A DNA stretch of 64,000 nt from assembly GCF_007565055.1 (NCBI RefSeq), contig NC_044557.1, positions 76,518,595 through 76,582,594 of the forward strand, written 5' to 3'. Shown piece by piece: positions 24,230 to 35,451 of this stretch. The stretch comes from Rhinopithecus roxellana (Eukaryota; Chordata; Mammalia; Primates; Cercopithecidae). Position numbers and translations under genes: made by a program. The notes under the pieces were generated by a model. It was not told where the DNA came from. It did no database searches and saw nothing but the letters and a program-made list of their open reading frames with translations. Numbering within the stretch: the first letter of the stretch is position 1; each line of letters starts with the position of its first letter.

Positions 24230-24360
24230 TTTTTATTCTCTATTTATTTTTATTATGATTCTCATAATAGTAGTATTGATAGTAAAAATAAGGGTAGTAA
24301 TGATAATTATAGTAAAAGAAATAATGGTAATAGTAATAGTACAATGGTTGTAGTAGTAAG
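24230..24360. repeat. TAA/TAG-rich low-complexity tract
   Basis: Reiterated 'agtagta', 'aataatgg' and 'taatagtaatagt' units over about 130 bp, immediately before an antisense MIR. Confidence 0.7.
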
Positions 24361-24375
24361 AGTCGCCACAGAAAA

Positions 24376-24590
24376 CTGACTGAGTGCTTGTCGGTTAAGC
24401 ACTACTAAGTGTTTTACATATGTTAAGTGTTTTGGATACCTTATCTATTTTCATCTTCATAATTATTTGCTGATATACATAAAACTATATCTATATTTTA
24501 CAGCTAGGGAAGCTAAGATTACTGGTACTATATGAGGTGATCACTTAAAGTCAAATAGCTAGGAACAGGCTTCTCAGGTTTCAAATCTGT
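24376..24590 (-). repeat. MIR SINE
   Basis: Antisense MIR order: 'actgagtgcttgtcggttaa', 'aagtgttttacatatgttaa', 'ctatattttacagctaggga', 'gatcacttaaagtcaaatag', 'ggcttctcaggtttcaaatc'. Confidence 0.8.
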
Positions 24591-24599
24591 TATAGTTTC

Positions 24600-25150
24600 T
24601 TTTTAGTCAGATGCCTCAAACATCACCTATTCTGTGTTGTACATTGATGCCTTGGAGCTTATGTCATATACTGACTAGTAAAAGAGAAAACAAACAGAAA
24701 ACACTAAACCCCACTTGATGGTAGGGAAGAGTTTTTGTAGTAGTCAACAGGGCTTGAATATTTGTTATTGCTTCAAAGATTGAACTGGCCTAATTGTAAA
24801 TAACAAATCTGAAAAATCTGCAATTGGACTAGGCAATGGAAAGCAGAGGCTAATATTTCTAGTCAATGGTTTCTTTAAACAGTTTTTATTCCCCTTTCAA
24901 AGTAAGAATATCGTCCTAATTTGTTTGATCATTATTTCGTAGATACACAGTAAGTTTTACTCTACTAATAAAACACTAATAATTAACATTTATCTAAGTT
25001 GTAGCTGTCTCAAGCAATACTGCTATTAAGATTCCTTGAATTATACAGATAAAGATACGTCTTCATAGAGGTATTCATTTGTCTATACTTGGAAAAATAT
25101 CCTCTTTAAAATTCAATTGTGTAGTGTGAAATGCTTATTTAAAAATCTTC
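24600..25150. other. Unique stretch
   Basis: No gene or repeat recognised. Confidence 0.4.
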
Positions 25151-25154
25151 TTAG

Positions 25155-25412
25155 TTTGAGGAAATGTCACTTTCTCTGAAATGCCTTTCCTGACCACTGT
25201 TCATCTGTTACTTGGTTACTTGTCCCTTAATACACTCTCTCCCAGCACCTAGCGCTTCTTCAAGTGTAGAGTCCATTAAAAGAAAATTACTTTTCTCATT
25301 GCTCGAATTCCTAAGGACAGAAACGTGGTTCGTATTTCTCCCATGATCTAGCGTTGTGCCTGGCTCAAGTAGGCATTATCTAGATTCAGTATTGTCAAAT
25401 GAATGAGTAAAG
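25155..25412 (+). mobile_element. L2 LINE 3' end
   Basis: Sense L2: 'aatgtcactttctctgaaat', 'gcctttcctgaccactgttc', 'tgtgcctggctcaagtaggc', 'caaatgaatgagta'. Confidence 0.8.
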
Positions 25413-25414
25413 TG

Positions 25415-26760
25415 ACAACATGTCACATGAATTAGAAGAGAGCAAAAAATAATATGAGCATAATTATAAAGTTTTCTTAAACCGAAAATTATAAACATCT
25501 GAGCTAACATATTGGCAATAAGAGAGGGGGAAATGACATCATATGATCATTCCTTGTATTAATTAACTAGACAGTGATCAAACAGGTTTAACAAATCAGG
25601 AAAGGATAGAATATAACAAAATTTTGTTTACAGATTCTAGCTGGTGCAACTGGAATGCCAATAAGAGAAAGAGAAAAGCTAAAAATCTCCCCTTTTAAAA
25701 AAGTAATGAGTTCATTTTCATACATGTTCCTATAGATCCAATGGACAATGGCTCAGTGAGTTAAAAGACTGCACGTATAGGTCTCAAAGTCCTTGGAACT
25801 ACAAAATTGTGTACAGTGCTCAAGAGTTATCTTACTAGAAAAAGGATTTAAATTTTAATTACTTGTATTTTGGTGTTTAATGATATTAAAAATTTTCTGA
25901 TGGTTTGAAGTTGTCTCAACTCCCAGTAAAGGTGTCCTGGCTTGGTAAGAGTTCTTTGAGAAACATGGCTGAACACGGGAATGCAAAGCAAAGAGCTGGA
26001 ATATTGAGAACCCAAGTATATGTCACCATTGATTAGGGTTAGGGTCAGGGTTAGAATTTGGTGGTCTGCATCAATAAAGGTATACTCACAACAATAACCA
26101 GAGATTTATTTGAAATGTAAGGCCAATTTGAAGAGTTGCGAAGATAGTAAAAGTCAAAAAACCAGAGTCTACTCAAGGAGTGACTGCATTTTTCAGTTTT
26201 CTCTCCAGAAACTGTGTGTTTGGAAAACTAAAGGTGGAAGTAGGTATTTGTGAGTTCAAGTTTGCTTCTGACAATACTTTTGTAGTTCTAGATAAATTAA
26301 GAAAAGAGTAAAGACCCCTACAGATTCCAGTTACAATCCGGCATATTGTTGTTCAAGACAGAATCAGTATGAAAAATAAAATAAATATGATGCTATTTTT
26401 ACCCAAGTAGATGAAAATTATCATCTGGAGCAATGAGTAAGTTTGTGTAGTGGAGAAAGAAGTGTAGAATAATGAGCAACAATTTCACTTCAATGCAAAA
26501 ATCAGATAAATGTGTAATGGCAGCAATTATTTTTTATTTAATATAAAAAAATTCTACTGAGTGTACTATACAAAACATATATTTGTATAATTTTAATTGT
26601 GTACTTTGTTGAAAAAATAATGTTAATAAAAAAGTTGGTATAATTCTTTAGCCATTTACATTTTACTTTCTGGATATATTCATGAAATAATAGCATCAAA
26701 GAAGTTCTTTGTAGCACTATATGAATGTGAAGAACAAAAGCATAGAGTTCCCAAAGATAT
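25415..26760. other. Unique stretch with a short telomere-like motif
   Basis: No gene or interspersed repeat recognised. At 26033-26054 there is a short degenerate TTAGGG array (two perfect units, one with a base change, then a partial unit). Confidence 0.45.
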
Positions 26761-26769
26761 TTCATTCAT

Positions 26770-27030
26770 ATAACAAATATCTGACAATATCCTACCATGT
26801 GCCAGGCAGAGTGACAGTTCTGTGAGTTTTCTACCGTGCAAAGCAGAGCTGATTGTTCAGTTTTTATAGTTTCAGCCTATTCAAAGTGAATATAAGCTTT
26901 CTCATGTGTTATCTGACTCTATCCTCAAATCAGCTCCATGAGGTAAGAAATCGTATAATCCGTAATTTATTTTTCAGTAAACTTAGAGTAGTAAATGTCA
27001 AATTGTTATTCTGCAGGAAAGGCAGGACTA
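26770..27030 (-). repeat. MIR SINE (diverged)
   Basis: Antisense MIR blocks: 'ctaccatgtgccaggcagag', 'ttctcatgtgttatctgact', 'tcagctccatgaggtaagaa', 'ggaaaggcaggactagaatt'. The spacing is longer than usual, suggesting an insertion inside. Confidence 0.65.
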
Positions 27031-27068
27031 GAATTAGTTATTAAACTGAATATAGTATTTGTTGGGGT

Positions 27069-27584
27069 TCATTCTATGATGCTATGATTGCAGAGTGAGA
27101 GAGAGAAAATGTCCCAAATTTCTTTCATTCTGGATTCTCGTACTATCTCTAGTCCAGCAGTACTAAGAAGTTGGCTAAAATGACTGTAAGAATCCTGGTT
27201 GGAAGTTTCCATCTTCATCAGAGTGATACATCTGCTAGTCCCCAGTCTTCTTAAGATAGGCCCTGCCTCCTTGGAACCCTTTATTCTAGGTTCTAGCACT
27301 GCAAAGAGTTTCCTTTTCCCACCAGTGGGGGTGGAAGAGGCATCACTGAAGAGATAAGAAGACAACATAGTGCATAAAGTGATCAAGAGTAAGAAAGAGA
27401 CCAGCAACGTTTCAAGAGAATATTCCTGTTGAAGAAAGCAGAAGGGAAGATTATAAACGTATGTTTTAGGAAATAATGACATATAAAAATCTTGAAATCC
27501 AAAACCGACATGAGGCCAAGTCCTTAACTTCAAGTTCATTCTATGAAGACATATAGAAAGATGTATGTTGATTGAAATGAACAT
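27069..27584 (-). other. 171-codon open frame of unknown status
   Basis: This is the longest open frame in the window outside the L1. It encodes 171 residues with a hydrophobic stretch in the first half (around residues 60-75, L/F/S rich) and a charged second half. I recognise no domain, and there is no splice or promoter evidence. The sequence around it is repeat-poor, and the last part overlaps the end of a MIR-flanking region. Chance is plausible; a decayed repeat or a lineage-restricted peptide cannot be excluded. I do not call it a gene. Confidence 0.15.
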
Positions 27585-27679
27585 GCTGAATTATTATTAC
27601 ATTGTTACTTTTTAGTAAATAGCTATTTTAAATCAAGGTTGTTTTAGCAGAATCACTGAAGAGTTAAGGGACTGCTTCT

Positions 27680-27783
27680 CTATACTAATGACTCAGTGAG
27701 CTGTCATTCTTATTATTTCCAGTGTATACAACAGCGCCTGACACATAGAAGCCACTCAATAAATATTAGTTTAGCAAATGAAC
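27680..27783 (+). mobile_element. L2 LINE 3' tail
   Basis: 'cgcctgacacatagaagcca' followed by 'ctcaataaatattagtttag': the terminal part of L2 in sense orientation. Confidence 0.7.
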
Positions 27784-27927
27784 AGAGTTGACTTCAGCAC
27801 ACATATAGAGCTAACAACCAGTACTGATTGTGTGTGGAAATTCAATTGAAAGCATAAACTTGATGCCCAAGAAGTAATAGAGGATGTCAATTTAATCCTT
27901 TCAATTGGATTTCTATACAGAAAGTGT

Positions 27928-27979
27928 TTTTTACTTTGTTTTGTTTTGCTTTGTTTTGTTTTGTATTTTTTTTTTTTTA
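27928..27979. repeat. (TTTTG)n simple repeat and T run
   Basis: About five TTTTG-type units followed by a T run. On the complementary strand this reads as a lysine-rich frame, which is an artefact. Confidence 0.9.
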
Positions 27980-27984
27980 CTGGC

Positions 27985-28970
27985 ATATTTAAGTTATGGT
28001 GTCTTTCTCATATGTGCTCAATACTTATTGGTTAGACTGAATTAAAATTTAAATGTAAGATGCTATCCACCATGGCATGTGTAGGAGTTTAATAAACTAC
28101 GTATTTTCTCTGGCTTTTGAAAATAGGTGTTCATGTGGAAATGCCCTCATAAACACATCAATTATTTTTCCATTTTTAGTAAATGATATGTAAAGCAAAA
28201 GAGATTCCTATTGCTCTCCCAGGACAGTTGTAGATACCAGACCATACATATATCCTCACCTGGTTGTAATAGTGGGGAAAAGGAAGGATCTTTCCAAAGG
28301 CAAGAAAATGGACTGTAGCTGTGCTTTCACACTGCAACAGCAGCAGTTTGATGTGCTAGGGAGAAAACATAGTCAAATTCTTTTCACAACCGTATAATCT
28401 ATGTAGACAAGTCAGACAGTTTGTAAGAAACACTGTTTTTCAAAGCTTTCTTTTGAAACAGTGTAGACACAGTCTAAATTGCTTGGGTGGCAGGTTTCCA
28501 GTTCCCTGTTTTATGATATGATCCATGTCAATGAGATGAAAAGCACTCTCTCAGTAGCATGTTTGTCAACAGAAGCAAGCTGACATTCAACTCCAAAGGA
28601 TTAGGGAGAAAAGACTTACTTTCTTCTATTATTAAGCAGGTTATCAGAGAAGAAATGAACCACAACTTTATGGATTATCACATTCGCAAAACCTTAAATG
28701 GCAGCGAATTCAGCCAATTTGGGAATCAGGGGAGAAGATTGAAAGTATTTAATTTTTTTTCTTTTTACAGTTCACTTTTAATCTGAATCATATAAGAATT
28801 ATTTTTAAAATGTTTTCACTAGAAGGGTCTGTAATCTAATGGGAATCTAATATAAAACACAAATAAAGACATAAAATGTATGACTACAGAAATAACTCAC
28901 CATATTTTTATTTATACTTACTATTTTACTTGAATTTTTCATTAGGTAGGCAAAAATTTTATAGCATATA
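27985..28970. other. Unique stretch
   Basis: No gene or repeat recognised. A 75-codon frame at 28559-28786 has no recognisable features. Confidence 0.4.
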
Positions 28971-28976
28971 GGAGAT

Positions 28977-29058
28977 ACAGAGTGGTGTGAAAACAATTGT
29001 GGTTTTTCGCAATTACTTTTAATTGCGAAAAACCACAATTATTTTTGCACCAACCTAA
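28977..29058. mobile_element. MADE1 (mariner-derived MITE), miR-548-type hairpin
   Basis: An 82-bp palindromic element ending 'tttttgcaccaacctaa', the hallmark of the primate MADE1 element derived from Hsmar1. The inner arms 28995-29015 and 29020-29040 are perfect 21-bp complements around a CTTT loop. The left terminal arm is mutated relative to the right. MADE1 copies are the known source of the miR-548 family, so a transcript across it could fold into a pre-miRNA-like hairpin. Expression is not shown. Confidence 0.93.
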
Positions 29059-29089
29059 TATAATAACCATGTGGAAAAAAATCTAATTC

Positions 29090-29570
29090 ATTCCTTTGGC
29101 ATATTTTATGTGGGATATTTTCCCTACGAATATCTTCACTGCTTCTGAAGGGTTTATGTATTTACTTTTTTTTTTTTTTTCTTCAGGAGGTCAGCAGAAG
29201 ATGAGAGGTATCAGGGGAGGGGTTTCCCAGGCTGTCTGTCTACTGGATCATGAATTGCTGGATCCTTCGCCAAAGTCCAAAGCCCTTGCAAGTGGCTTTC
29301 TCATGTCTCTGATGGACACTCCCCTATCTTGCCCTTCCAGGCTTAAACAGTGCTCTTACTAGCCTTTAGTACCACATTAATCTTTTATTTGTTTCCCTAA
29401 ATCCTGCTTACAGCTTTGTAAATAGTCCCATTATAAAATTGTATTTAAATTGCCTGGCTTAAATTTGCCATCCTATCCTGCTAAGACCCCATCTGATACT
29501 TTAGGCAGCATTATCCCTCTTCTGTGTGAAAGCCATGTGAACCACTGAGCACCTCACACTGGAGATGATG
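29090..29570. other. Unclassified stretch, possibly an old LTR
   Basis: Contains a T run (29167-29180) and a moderately GC-rich block ('caggggaggggtttcccagg', 'ctgctaagaccccatctgat') that reads like an old interspersed repeat. I could not assign a family. No gene seen. Confidence 0.35.
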
Positions 29571-30004
29571 TGTTTTAATGAATCCAGAATAAAGGATAAA
29601 GGAAGCTTTTTCATGAATAGATTTAGCTTCTCTCAATTCAACAGACATAATTGATGTTACCTAAATGAGAGCAGAGACACAATTATTGAATGAAAGAAAT
29701 AGTATGAGCTTTTATAAATTACATATGAATTAAAATATATCCTGTCAAAAGGAACCTGAAAAAACAGTTTCAATTATTTCTAAGCCGCTAAAAATTCCAG
29801 AAAATGGGACAAGTCGATCTCATGGCAGCTCTCTACTCTGTGGGCCACCAATTCTATAGCCATTTCCTATCAGGGTTCAAACAATTTGGCGCTGTTTGAT
29901 TGCAAGCTTCCAGAGTAATTTAATGGGGGTACATTCTAATTGCACGTATTTCTATCCTACACAGTATCTGAATTGCATCACATAAGGAAATAACACACTA
30001 GTGA
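29571..30004. other. Unique stretch
   Basis: No gene or repeat recognised. Confidence 0.4.
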
Positions 30005-30150
30005 ACAATGCAATCTTTGGAATCATGCAGGTTTTGTTTTAAATAATTTTACTAACTGCATAACCTTGGGTAAATCATCTGCTTAAGGGGGTGTCTTAGG
30101 AATAATTAAGTGACAAAAATGTACATAAAATACCTGAGACATTAAAAACA
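30005..30150 (+). repeat. MIR SINE
   Basis: Sense MIR: 'caatctttggaatcatgcag', 'actgcataaccttgggtaaa', then a short T/A-rich end. Confidence 0.65.
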
Positions 30151-30181
30151 AAATAATATTATATATATGAGAAACTATAGT

Positions 30182-30592
30182 AGACCATTCTTTCATTGTT
30201 ATAAAGAAATACCTGGGGCTGGGTAATTTACAAGGAAAAGAGGGTCAATTGGCTCACAGTTCTACAGGCTGTGCCAGCATGGCTCCAGCATCTGATTCTA
30301 GTGACAGCCTCTGGAGACTTACAATCATGATGGAAGGTGAAGCAAGAGTAGGCACATCATATGGTGAGAGCAAGAGCAAGGGAGAGAGGAGGGAGGTGCC
30401 ACACACTTTTAAACAACCAGATCCCACATGAACTCTGAGCAAGAACTCACTCACCCTCAGGGAACGGTGCTAAGACATTCATGAGGAATCCATTCCCATG
30501 ATCCAAACATCTTCTACCAGGTCCCACTTTTAACTTTGGGAATCACATTTTAACACGAGATTTGAAAGGGACAAATTTTCAAACCTTATCAG
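30182..30592 (-). mobile_element. MST-type MaLR solo LTR, antisense
   Basis: Antisense MST/THE1-group LTR: 'taaagaaatacctggggctg', 'ggctcacagttctacaggct', 'acttacaatcatgatggaag', 'acttttaaacaaccagatcc', 'cccatgatccaaacatcttc', 'cacattttaacacgagattt'. Near complete. Confidence 0.9.
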
Positions 30593-30636
30593 TTAGAATG
30601 CAGTTTCTTAAGTTGCTTTGGTTGGATAATTTGGAA

Positions 30637-30705
30637 TATATACACACATACGTACATATATAAACTACATATATTTATATCATTTATATACACACACATA
30701 CACTT
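30637..30705. repeat. TA/CA dinucleotide tract
   Basis: Imperfect ACACAT/TATATA units over about 70 bp. Confidence 0.8.
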
Positions 30706-31205
30706 AAATGTAGAATTTTCCAGTTATATGTACATGCTACCCATGCCTAAGATATGACAACTGTTTGCCTTTCCTTGACTTCTAGACACTTTCCAGTTTG
30801 AAGTTATGGCATCATTTTATTTGATTTCTCTCTCTTCTTTTAATGATATCTGGGGCTCTTTGTTTCCACATCTAAAGTGCTTTGAGTTCTTCTTCCTCTT
30901 ACAATGGCCATGCTCACAGATCCTATGTTTAATCACATTCTGATCTTCTTGTAACTGCTCATACTATTTTTCCTTTATTGCTACTTCATTCTTTTATTAT
31001 TTTGTGCATGAACCATGTGATACAATCCTTGATTTGGACAGGCTTTCAATGGAAGATAATCTCTTTCACTGAGTTAAAAAAAAAAAAAACATTTCCTCTT
31101 CTTAATGATATTTATTTTTCATCCACTGGCAGGTTAAATAGTCATTTTGACAAAAATCAGAGAAGCATAAATGACTCACTCATGCAATTGTATCAATGTT
31201 TTTGT
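30706..31205. other. Unique stretch
   Basis: Pyrimidine-rich text without a recognised repeat or gene. Confidence 0.35.
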
Positions 31206-31209
31206 TCCT

Positions 31210-31867
31210 TCCTGAACACATGTCAAAACTTACGTTAAAAAAGTATTAAAAGGTGGCACCTTTAGGAGATAATTAAGCCATGAGGGTTCTGCCCTCATAG
31301 ATGGTCTTAGCGGTCTTATAAAAGGGCTTGAGGTCCAGGCACAGTGGCTCACACCTGTAATCCCAGAACTTTAGGAGGCCAACGCAGGCAGATCTCTTCA
31401 GGCCAGGAGTTTGAGACCAGTCTGTACAACATGAGAAAACCCCGTCTCTACTAAAAAGACTAAATAAATAAATAAATAAATAAATGGGCATTTTGGCAAC
31501 ACACCTGTAATCCCATCTACTCAGGATACTGAGGCATGAGAATCATTTGAACCTGGGAGGCAGAAGTTGCAGTGAGCCAAGATCACACAATTGCACTCTA
31601 GACTGGGCAAACAAACAAACACACCAAAAAAACACGAAAGGGTTTCAGTGAGTTTGGTCCTTTTTGGCCTTCCACCTTCTACCATGTAAAGATAGTACAT
31701 TCAAGGTGCCATCTTGGAAGCAGTAACCCGGCCCTCACCAGACACCAAACCAGTCAGGACCTTAATTTTGGACTTCCCAGTCTCCAGAACTGTGAGAAAT
31801 ACATTTTTATTCTTTATAACTGCCCAGTCTCATGCACTGTATTATAGCAGCACAAATAGACTAAGAC
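31210..31867 (+). mobile_element. MLT1-type MaLR LTR, split by Alu
   Basis: Sense MLT1: 'gcacctttaggagataatta', 'catgagggttctgccctcat', then after the Alu 'caaggtgccatcttggaagc', 'ctcaccagacaccaaacc', 'cttcccagtctccagaactg', and terminal 'aaatagactaagaca'. The order is fully consistent with one LTR. Confidence 0.93.
31332..31635 (+). repeat. Alu with (AAAT)n linker
   Basis: Sense Alu inserted in the MLT1. The middle A-rich linker has expanded to an AAAT microsatellite (about 31463-31486). Flanking 'aaagggcttgag' and 'aaagggtttcag' look like a mutated target-site duplication. Confidence 0.93.
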
Positions 31868-32069
31868 AGTTTATATCATTCTTTGAAGTATATTCAGTAA
31901 AACACATCCGCGTAACACTTAGATTTTATTTTTCTTTGGAAAGATCAACTTGCAAGAATTCCATATACTCTTTTGGAAAAAAAAAAAAGGAAATATGGAA
32001 AAAAATAAGAATAGGAAAACAATAATAAAATAATATTATATTATGTTTTTTCTCCCCATTTAGCTAATA

Positions 32070-32490
32070 TAGTTGACCAAGGAACAATATGTATTTGAAC
32101 TGCACTTTTATGTGGGTTTTTGTCACCCCTCATCTTCCTCCTCCTCCCCAGCCTACCCAACATGAGGATGATATAAACTCAACATGAAGATGAAGATCTT
32201 TATGATGCTCCATTTCCACTTAGCGAATAGTAAATATGTTTTCTCTTCCTTATGATTTTCTTAACAACATTCTTTTCTGTAGAATACTTTATTGTAAGAA
32301 TATAGCTTATAATATATGTAACACTCAAGATAGATGTTAATCAACTGTTTATATTATCAGTAAGGCTTCTGGTCAACATTAGGCTGTTAATAACTAAGTT
32401 TGGGGGTGAGTCAAAAATTACATGTGACTTTTCAACTGTTCGAGGAGAAAGCGACCCCAACTCCCTCAGAAGATCGTGTTCAAGCTGACA
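32070..32490. mobile_element. Tigger-type (pogo-like) DNA transposon remnant
   Basis: Left end 'agttgaccaaggaacaatat' and right end 'gttcaagctgaca' are mutated inverted termini of a Tigger-group element. Between them are the characteristic 'ccacttagcgaatagtaaat', 'tcttccttatgattttctt' and 'agtaaggcttctggtcaaca'. At about 420 bp it is a non-autonomous deletion derivative without transposase. Confidence 0.8.
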
Positions 32491-32499
32491 AAGTATAAA

Positions 32500-34010
32500 A
32501 ATTAGAAGATAGACGTTTAGGGGTAAGGTGTGAAAAGGTAACGGATGTCAACCAGAGGGAAGAGTGGATAAGAAATGAGAGGCTTTGGGTAAAGAAACAG
32601 AGAATCATTTAGTATAGCTTGAGATTAGAATGTTTCAGGAAAATATACATTAAGAGAGAAAGAAATGTAAAGTCATGACTAGCAGAAAATGTAAATATTA
32701 TCCTGAAAACAATAACAAAAAAGGTACCAAAAATATTTTTTTTTGTCTTGGAGTGATGCAATCATTATTTTAGTGACCCAATCTGCAATTCAATATATCC
32801 TCAATTTAGAGAAAAACAAAGAAAAATAGAGTGAAAGCATACGAAAGCCCCAGGAAGATTGTGTGATAATCTCAGTGACAGAAGATTGTGGCATGCAGTA
32901 ATGTAATACGGTGTATATGGAGAAAAATTTCATATTGAAGAAATAGTAAGATGAGGGAATCCAACAAGAAAATGTGATTTGCTGAGTTGGGATAGTAAGA
33001 AAGAAGGAGTCAAAATGACACTCAGGTTTCTGGATGTGGTAAGTAAGTGACTGTGTCATTTAACTGAAGTCAGAAACATAGAATGAATAGGTTTGGTGAT
33101 AATAGTTCACTTATGGACACATACAGATTGAAAACTTTGTGAAATGTTCAATAGGGCAGCGTGATACATGTACTCAGAATTCAGAAGAGAGATCTCAGCT
33201 ATTTGTTTTATCACAAATAGACAACAATGGACAGATACGACTACATAAAATTGCCCAGGTGGAATCATTTAAAAGGATAGGAAAAAACGTTTCTATAGAA
33301 CCTAAGAATATTAATTTGAGTGCACTTCAATGTAAAAATATTAAAAAAGAGAAAAATCCAGAAGATTGAATAAACTGTAGAAGATCCAGGAGAAAGTCAG
33401 AAGAAGGATATCACAGAAGTCTCGGGGCGGGGTGGGGAGTGGGGGAGAAGAAAAGTGTCAATAATCACAAACATCCCCTAATGGATTAACTATGTTAAGA
33501 ACTACACATTTTCTACTAAATGTAGTTCCAGGTGGTCATTTCAGCAAATTTAAACAGGTATTTCAGTGGAATGTTGAATGTGATACTCAGATTTGAATGG
33601 TCAGTAGAAGTGAGGAATAGAATCTGAATGTGTAGAAAATTCTGTCACGTTCGTCTATATAATCGGAGGATATAAACAGGGTAGTATTTGAGGTTGATGG
33701 AGGTATTTTTTTGTTTTGTTTTGTACGCTTTTATTATTGTTTGTAGTTGACAGAGACTTGGACTAGTTGAGCGCTAATAGGAAAGGACTCAAAACAATGG
33801 AAGAAATTGAACAGAGAAGACAGAGTTATCTAACAGAACTCTAGAGCACAAGTGGAAGAGAGCGATTTTATATGCCAATAACAAGTCAGAGCAGGTGGTA
33901 GAGCCACAAGTGGAAGTATCTGAATACCGCATTTGTTCATATGCGATAAGAAGAGTGGTATCCTTAAAGTGACTTTGGGATAGAAGAGAAGATAGGGTTA
34001 ATAGTTCGTT
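32500..34010 (-). mobile_element. L2 LINE, long diverged antisense remnant
   Basis: Antisense L2 ORF2-region blocks: 'caaaatgacactcaggtttc' followed by 'tctggatgtggtaagt', 'gtgtcatttaactgaagtc', and 'agaagagagatctcagct' further right. Heavily mutated, so edges are only approximate and parts may be unrelated. The G-rich tract at 33424-33445 lies within it. Confidence 0.55.
33424..33445 (+). other. G-quadruplex motif
   Basis: Four G runs of 4, 4, 4 and 5 separated by loops of C, T and AGT. This fits the standard four-run pattern with very short loops, which favours a stable parallel quadruplex. It stands alone in AT-rich DNA, so it is not a product of high GC content. Confidence 0.9.
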
Positions 34011-34195
34011 CTCTATACTAAAATGTGCAGCATGTAATCAAACAGAAATTTCTTCTTGAGAAGGATGCTGATGTCCTACTGTCTTTAACCCACATACAGG
34101 TTATGACTGATGGATTATCTGGCCATAATTGATTCAAGAAGACGGAAAATAACTTTGGTGAAGAGTTGAAAAAAGTGGGTTAGCCCATGTTTTTT

Positions 34196-34602
34196 TGTGT
34201 GTGTGTTGCTATCAAGGAATACCTGAGACTGGATACATTATAAAGAAGAGAGGTATCATTAGCTCACAATTCTGCAGGCCGTACAGGAAGCATGGCACCA
34301 GCATCTGCTTGGCTACCCTGAGGCCTTAGGGAGCTTCCAGTAATGGTGGGAGGCAAAGGAGGAGCTGTCATAGGACACAGTGAGAACAGGAGTAAGAGAG
34401 AGTGGGAGAGGTCCAACATATTAAACCACCAGATCTCGCAGGAATGAGAACTCGCTTACCACCAAGGGAATAATGTCAAACCATTCATGAGGGATCAGTC
34501 CTCTGTGATCCAATCACCTGCCACCTCCAACAGCAGGAATCACATTTCAACATCTCATGAGACTTGAAGCGGAAAAACATCCAAACCATTTTAGTAAGGC
34601 AG
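34196..34602 (-). mobile_element. MST-type MaLR solo LTR, antisense
   Basis: 'aaggaatacctgagactgga', 'gctcacaattctgcaggccg', 'tattaaaccaccagatctcg', 'gtgatccaatcacctgccac', 'aatcacatttcaacatctca': antisense MST-group LTR. Same orientation as the LTR at 30182, but the DNA between is unrelated, so the two are independent insertions. Confidence 0.9.
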
Positions 34603-34696
34603 TTTCTTCACTCCACATTTCTTATGAGCATATTTTAAAGATTTTAGAGGTTGCTCTAGGGAAGAGGAAGCACCAAAGTATTAAGAATCTGGTGGA

Positions 34697-34846
34697 GGGC
34701 GCCTGTAGTCCCAGCTACTCGGGAGGGTGAGGCAGGAGAATGGTGTGAACCCGGGAAGCGGAGCTTGCAGTGAGCCCAGATGGCGCCACTGCACCCCAGC
34801 CTGAGCCACAGAGCGAGACTCCGTCTCAAAAAAAAAAAAAAAAAAA
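34697..34846 (+). repeat. 5'-truncated Alu (right arm, AluY/S)
   Basis: Right arm only ('gcgcctgtagtcccagctac' to 'cgagactccgtctc' plus A20). Flanked by a 14-bp target-site duplication AAGAATCTGG(T/A)GGA at 34683-34696 and 34847-34860, so it inserted already truncated. Confidence 0.93.
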
Positions 34847-34860
34847 AAGAATCTGGAGGA

Positions 34861-35450
34861 GGAAAAACTAATGTAGAGATTAATAACAGAAGTAACATTA
34901 TGTGTTTGCTAATAGTTTTGGCTGGTCATATTTTTATTTATGTTTTTAATTTTGTTCAAAAGTTAGCCTTAGGACTCCCTGTGAGAATTGAAGCACTCAG
35001 ACCTTTATTCTGAGGGACCGCTAATTCTAGCTGACAGCTAGCAACAGCTTATCTTATTTCATCCACGCCTAGACACATACGTGGTTTCACATTATAGTAT
35101 CTCCGAAACTGTAATGCACCTTGTCATCAGTAATAACATAAAATCAGCCACATGGTAATTATCATTTAGTGATCATTGCTTATGCATGTAGAAATTTCAT
35201 CATGGCTATTGATGTTGTCAACATTTTGAATTATGTTCAAATAGTATTAAAATATATTCCCAAATTATATATTGTATTTTGTTACTGATATAAAAATTAC
35301 TGAAGCAAATATTTGTCATTAGAGAAGCAATCAACCACAGTGTACACATTTTGTTAAGTCACCACCAGATATCAGGACCTAAGATGAGAAGATTGAAGAA
35401 TATGATGCTGTATTACATTTGTCATTGAGATTTTATACATATGCATCTGT
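34861..35450. other. Unique stretch
   Basis: No gene or repeat recognised. Confidence 0.4.
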
Positions 35451-35451
35451 G

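Noticed and set aside
26033..26054. Ancestral chromosome fusion or telomere remnant
   Set aside because: Only about three and a half units in one orientation, with no subtelomeric sequence nearby.
27771..27986. Lys-rich minus-strand frame
   Set aside because: Complement of the (TTTTG)n simple repeat and T run.
28977..29058. A functional miR-548 gene
   Set aside because: The hairpin is good, but MADE1 copies are abundant and nothing in the window shows transcription or processing. Kept as an element only.
30182..34602. Two same-orientation MST-type LTRs as the ends of one provirus
   Set aside because: The DNA between them is MLT1, Tigger, L2 and unique sequence, not an internal retroviral region.
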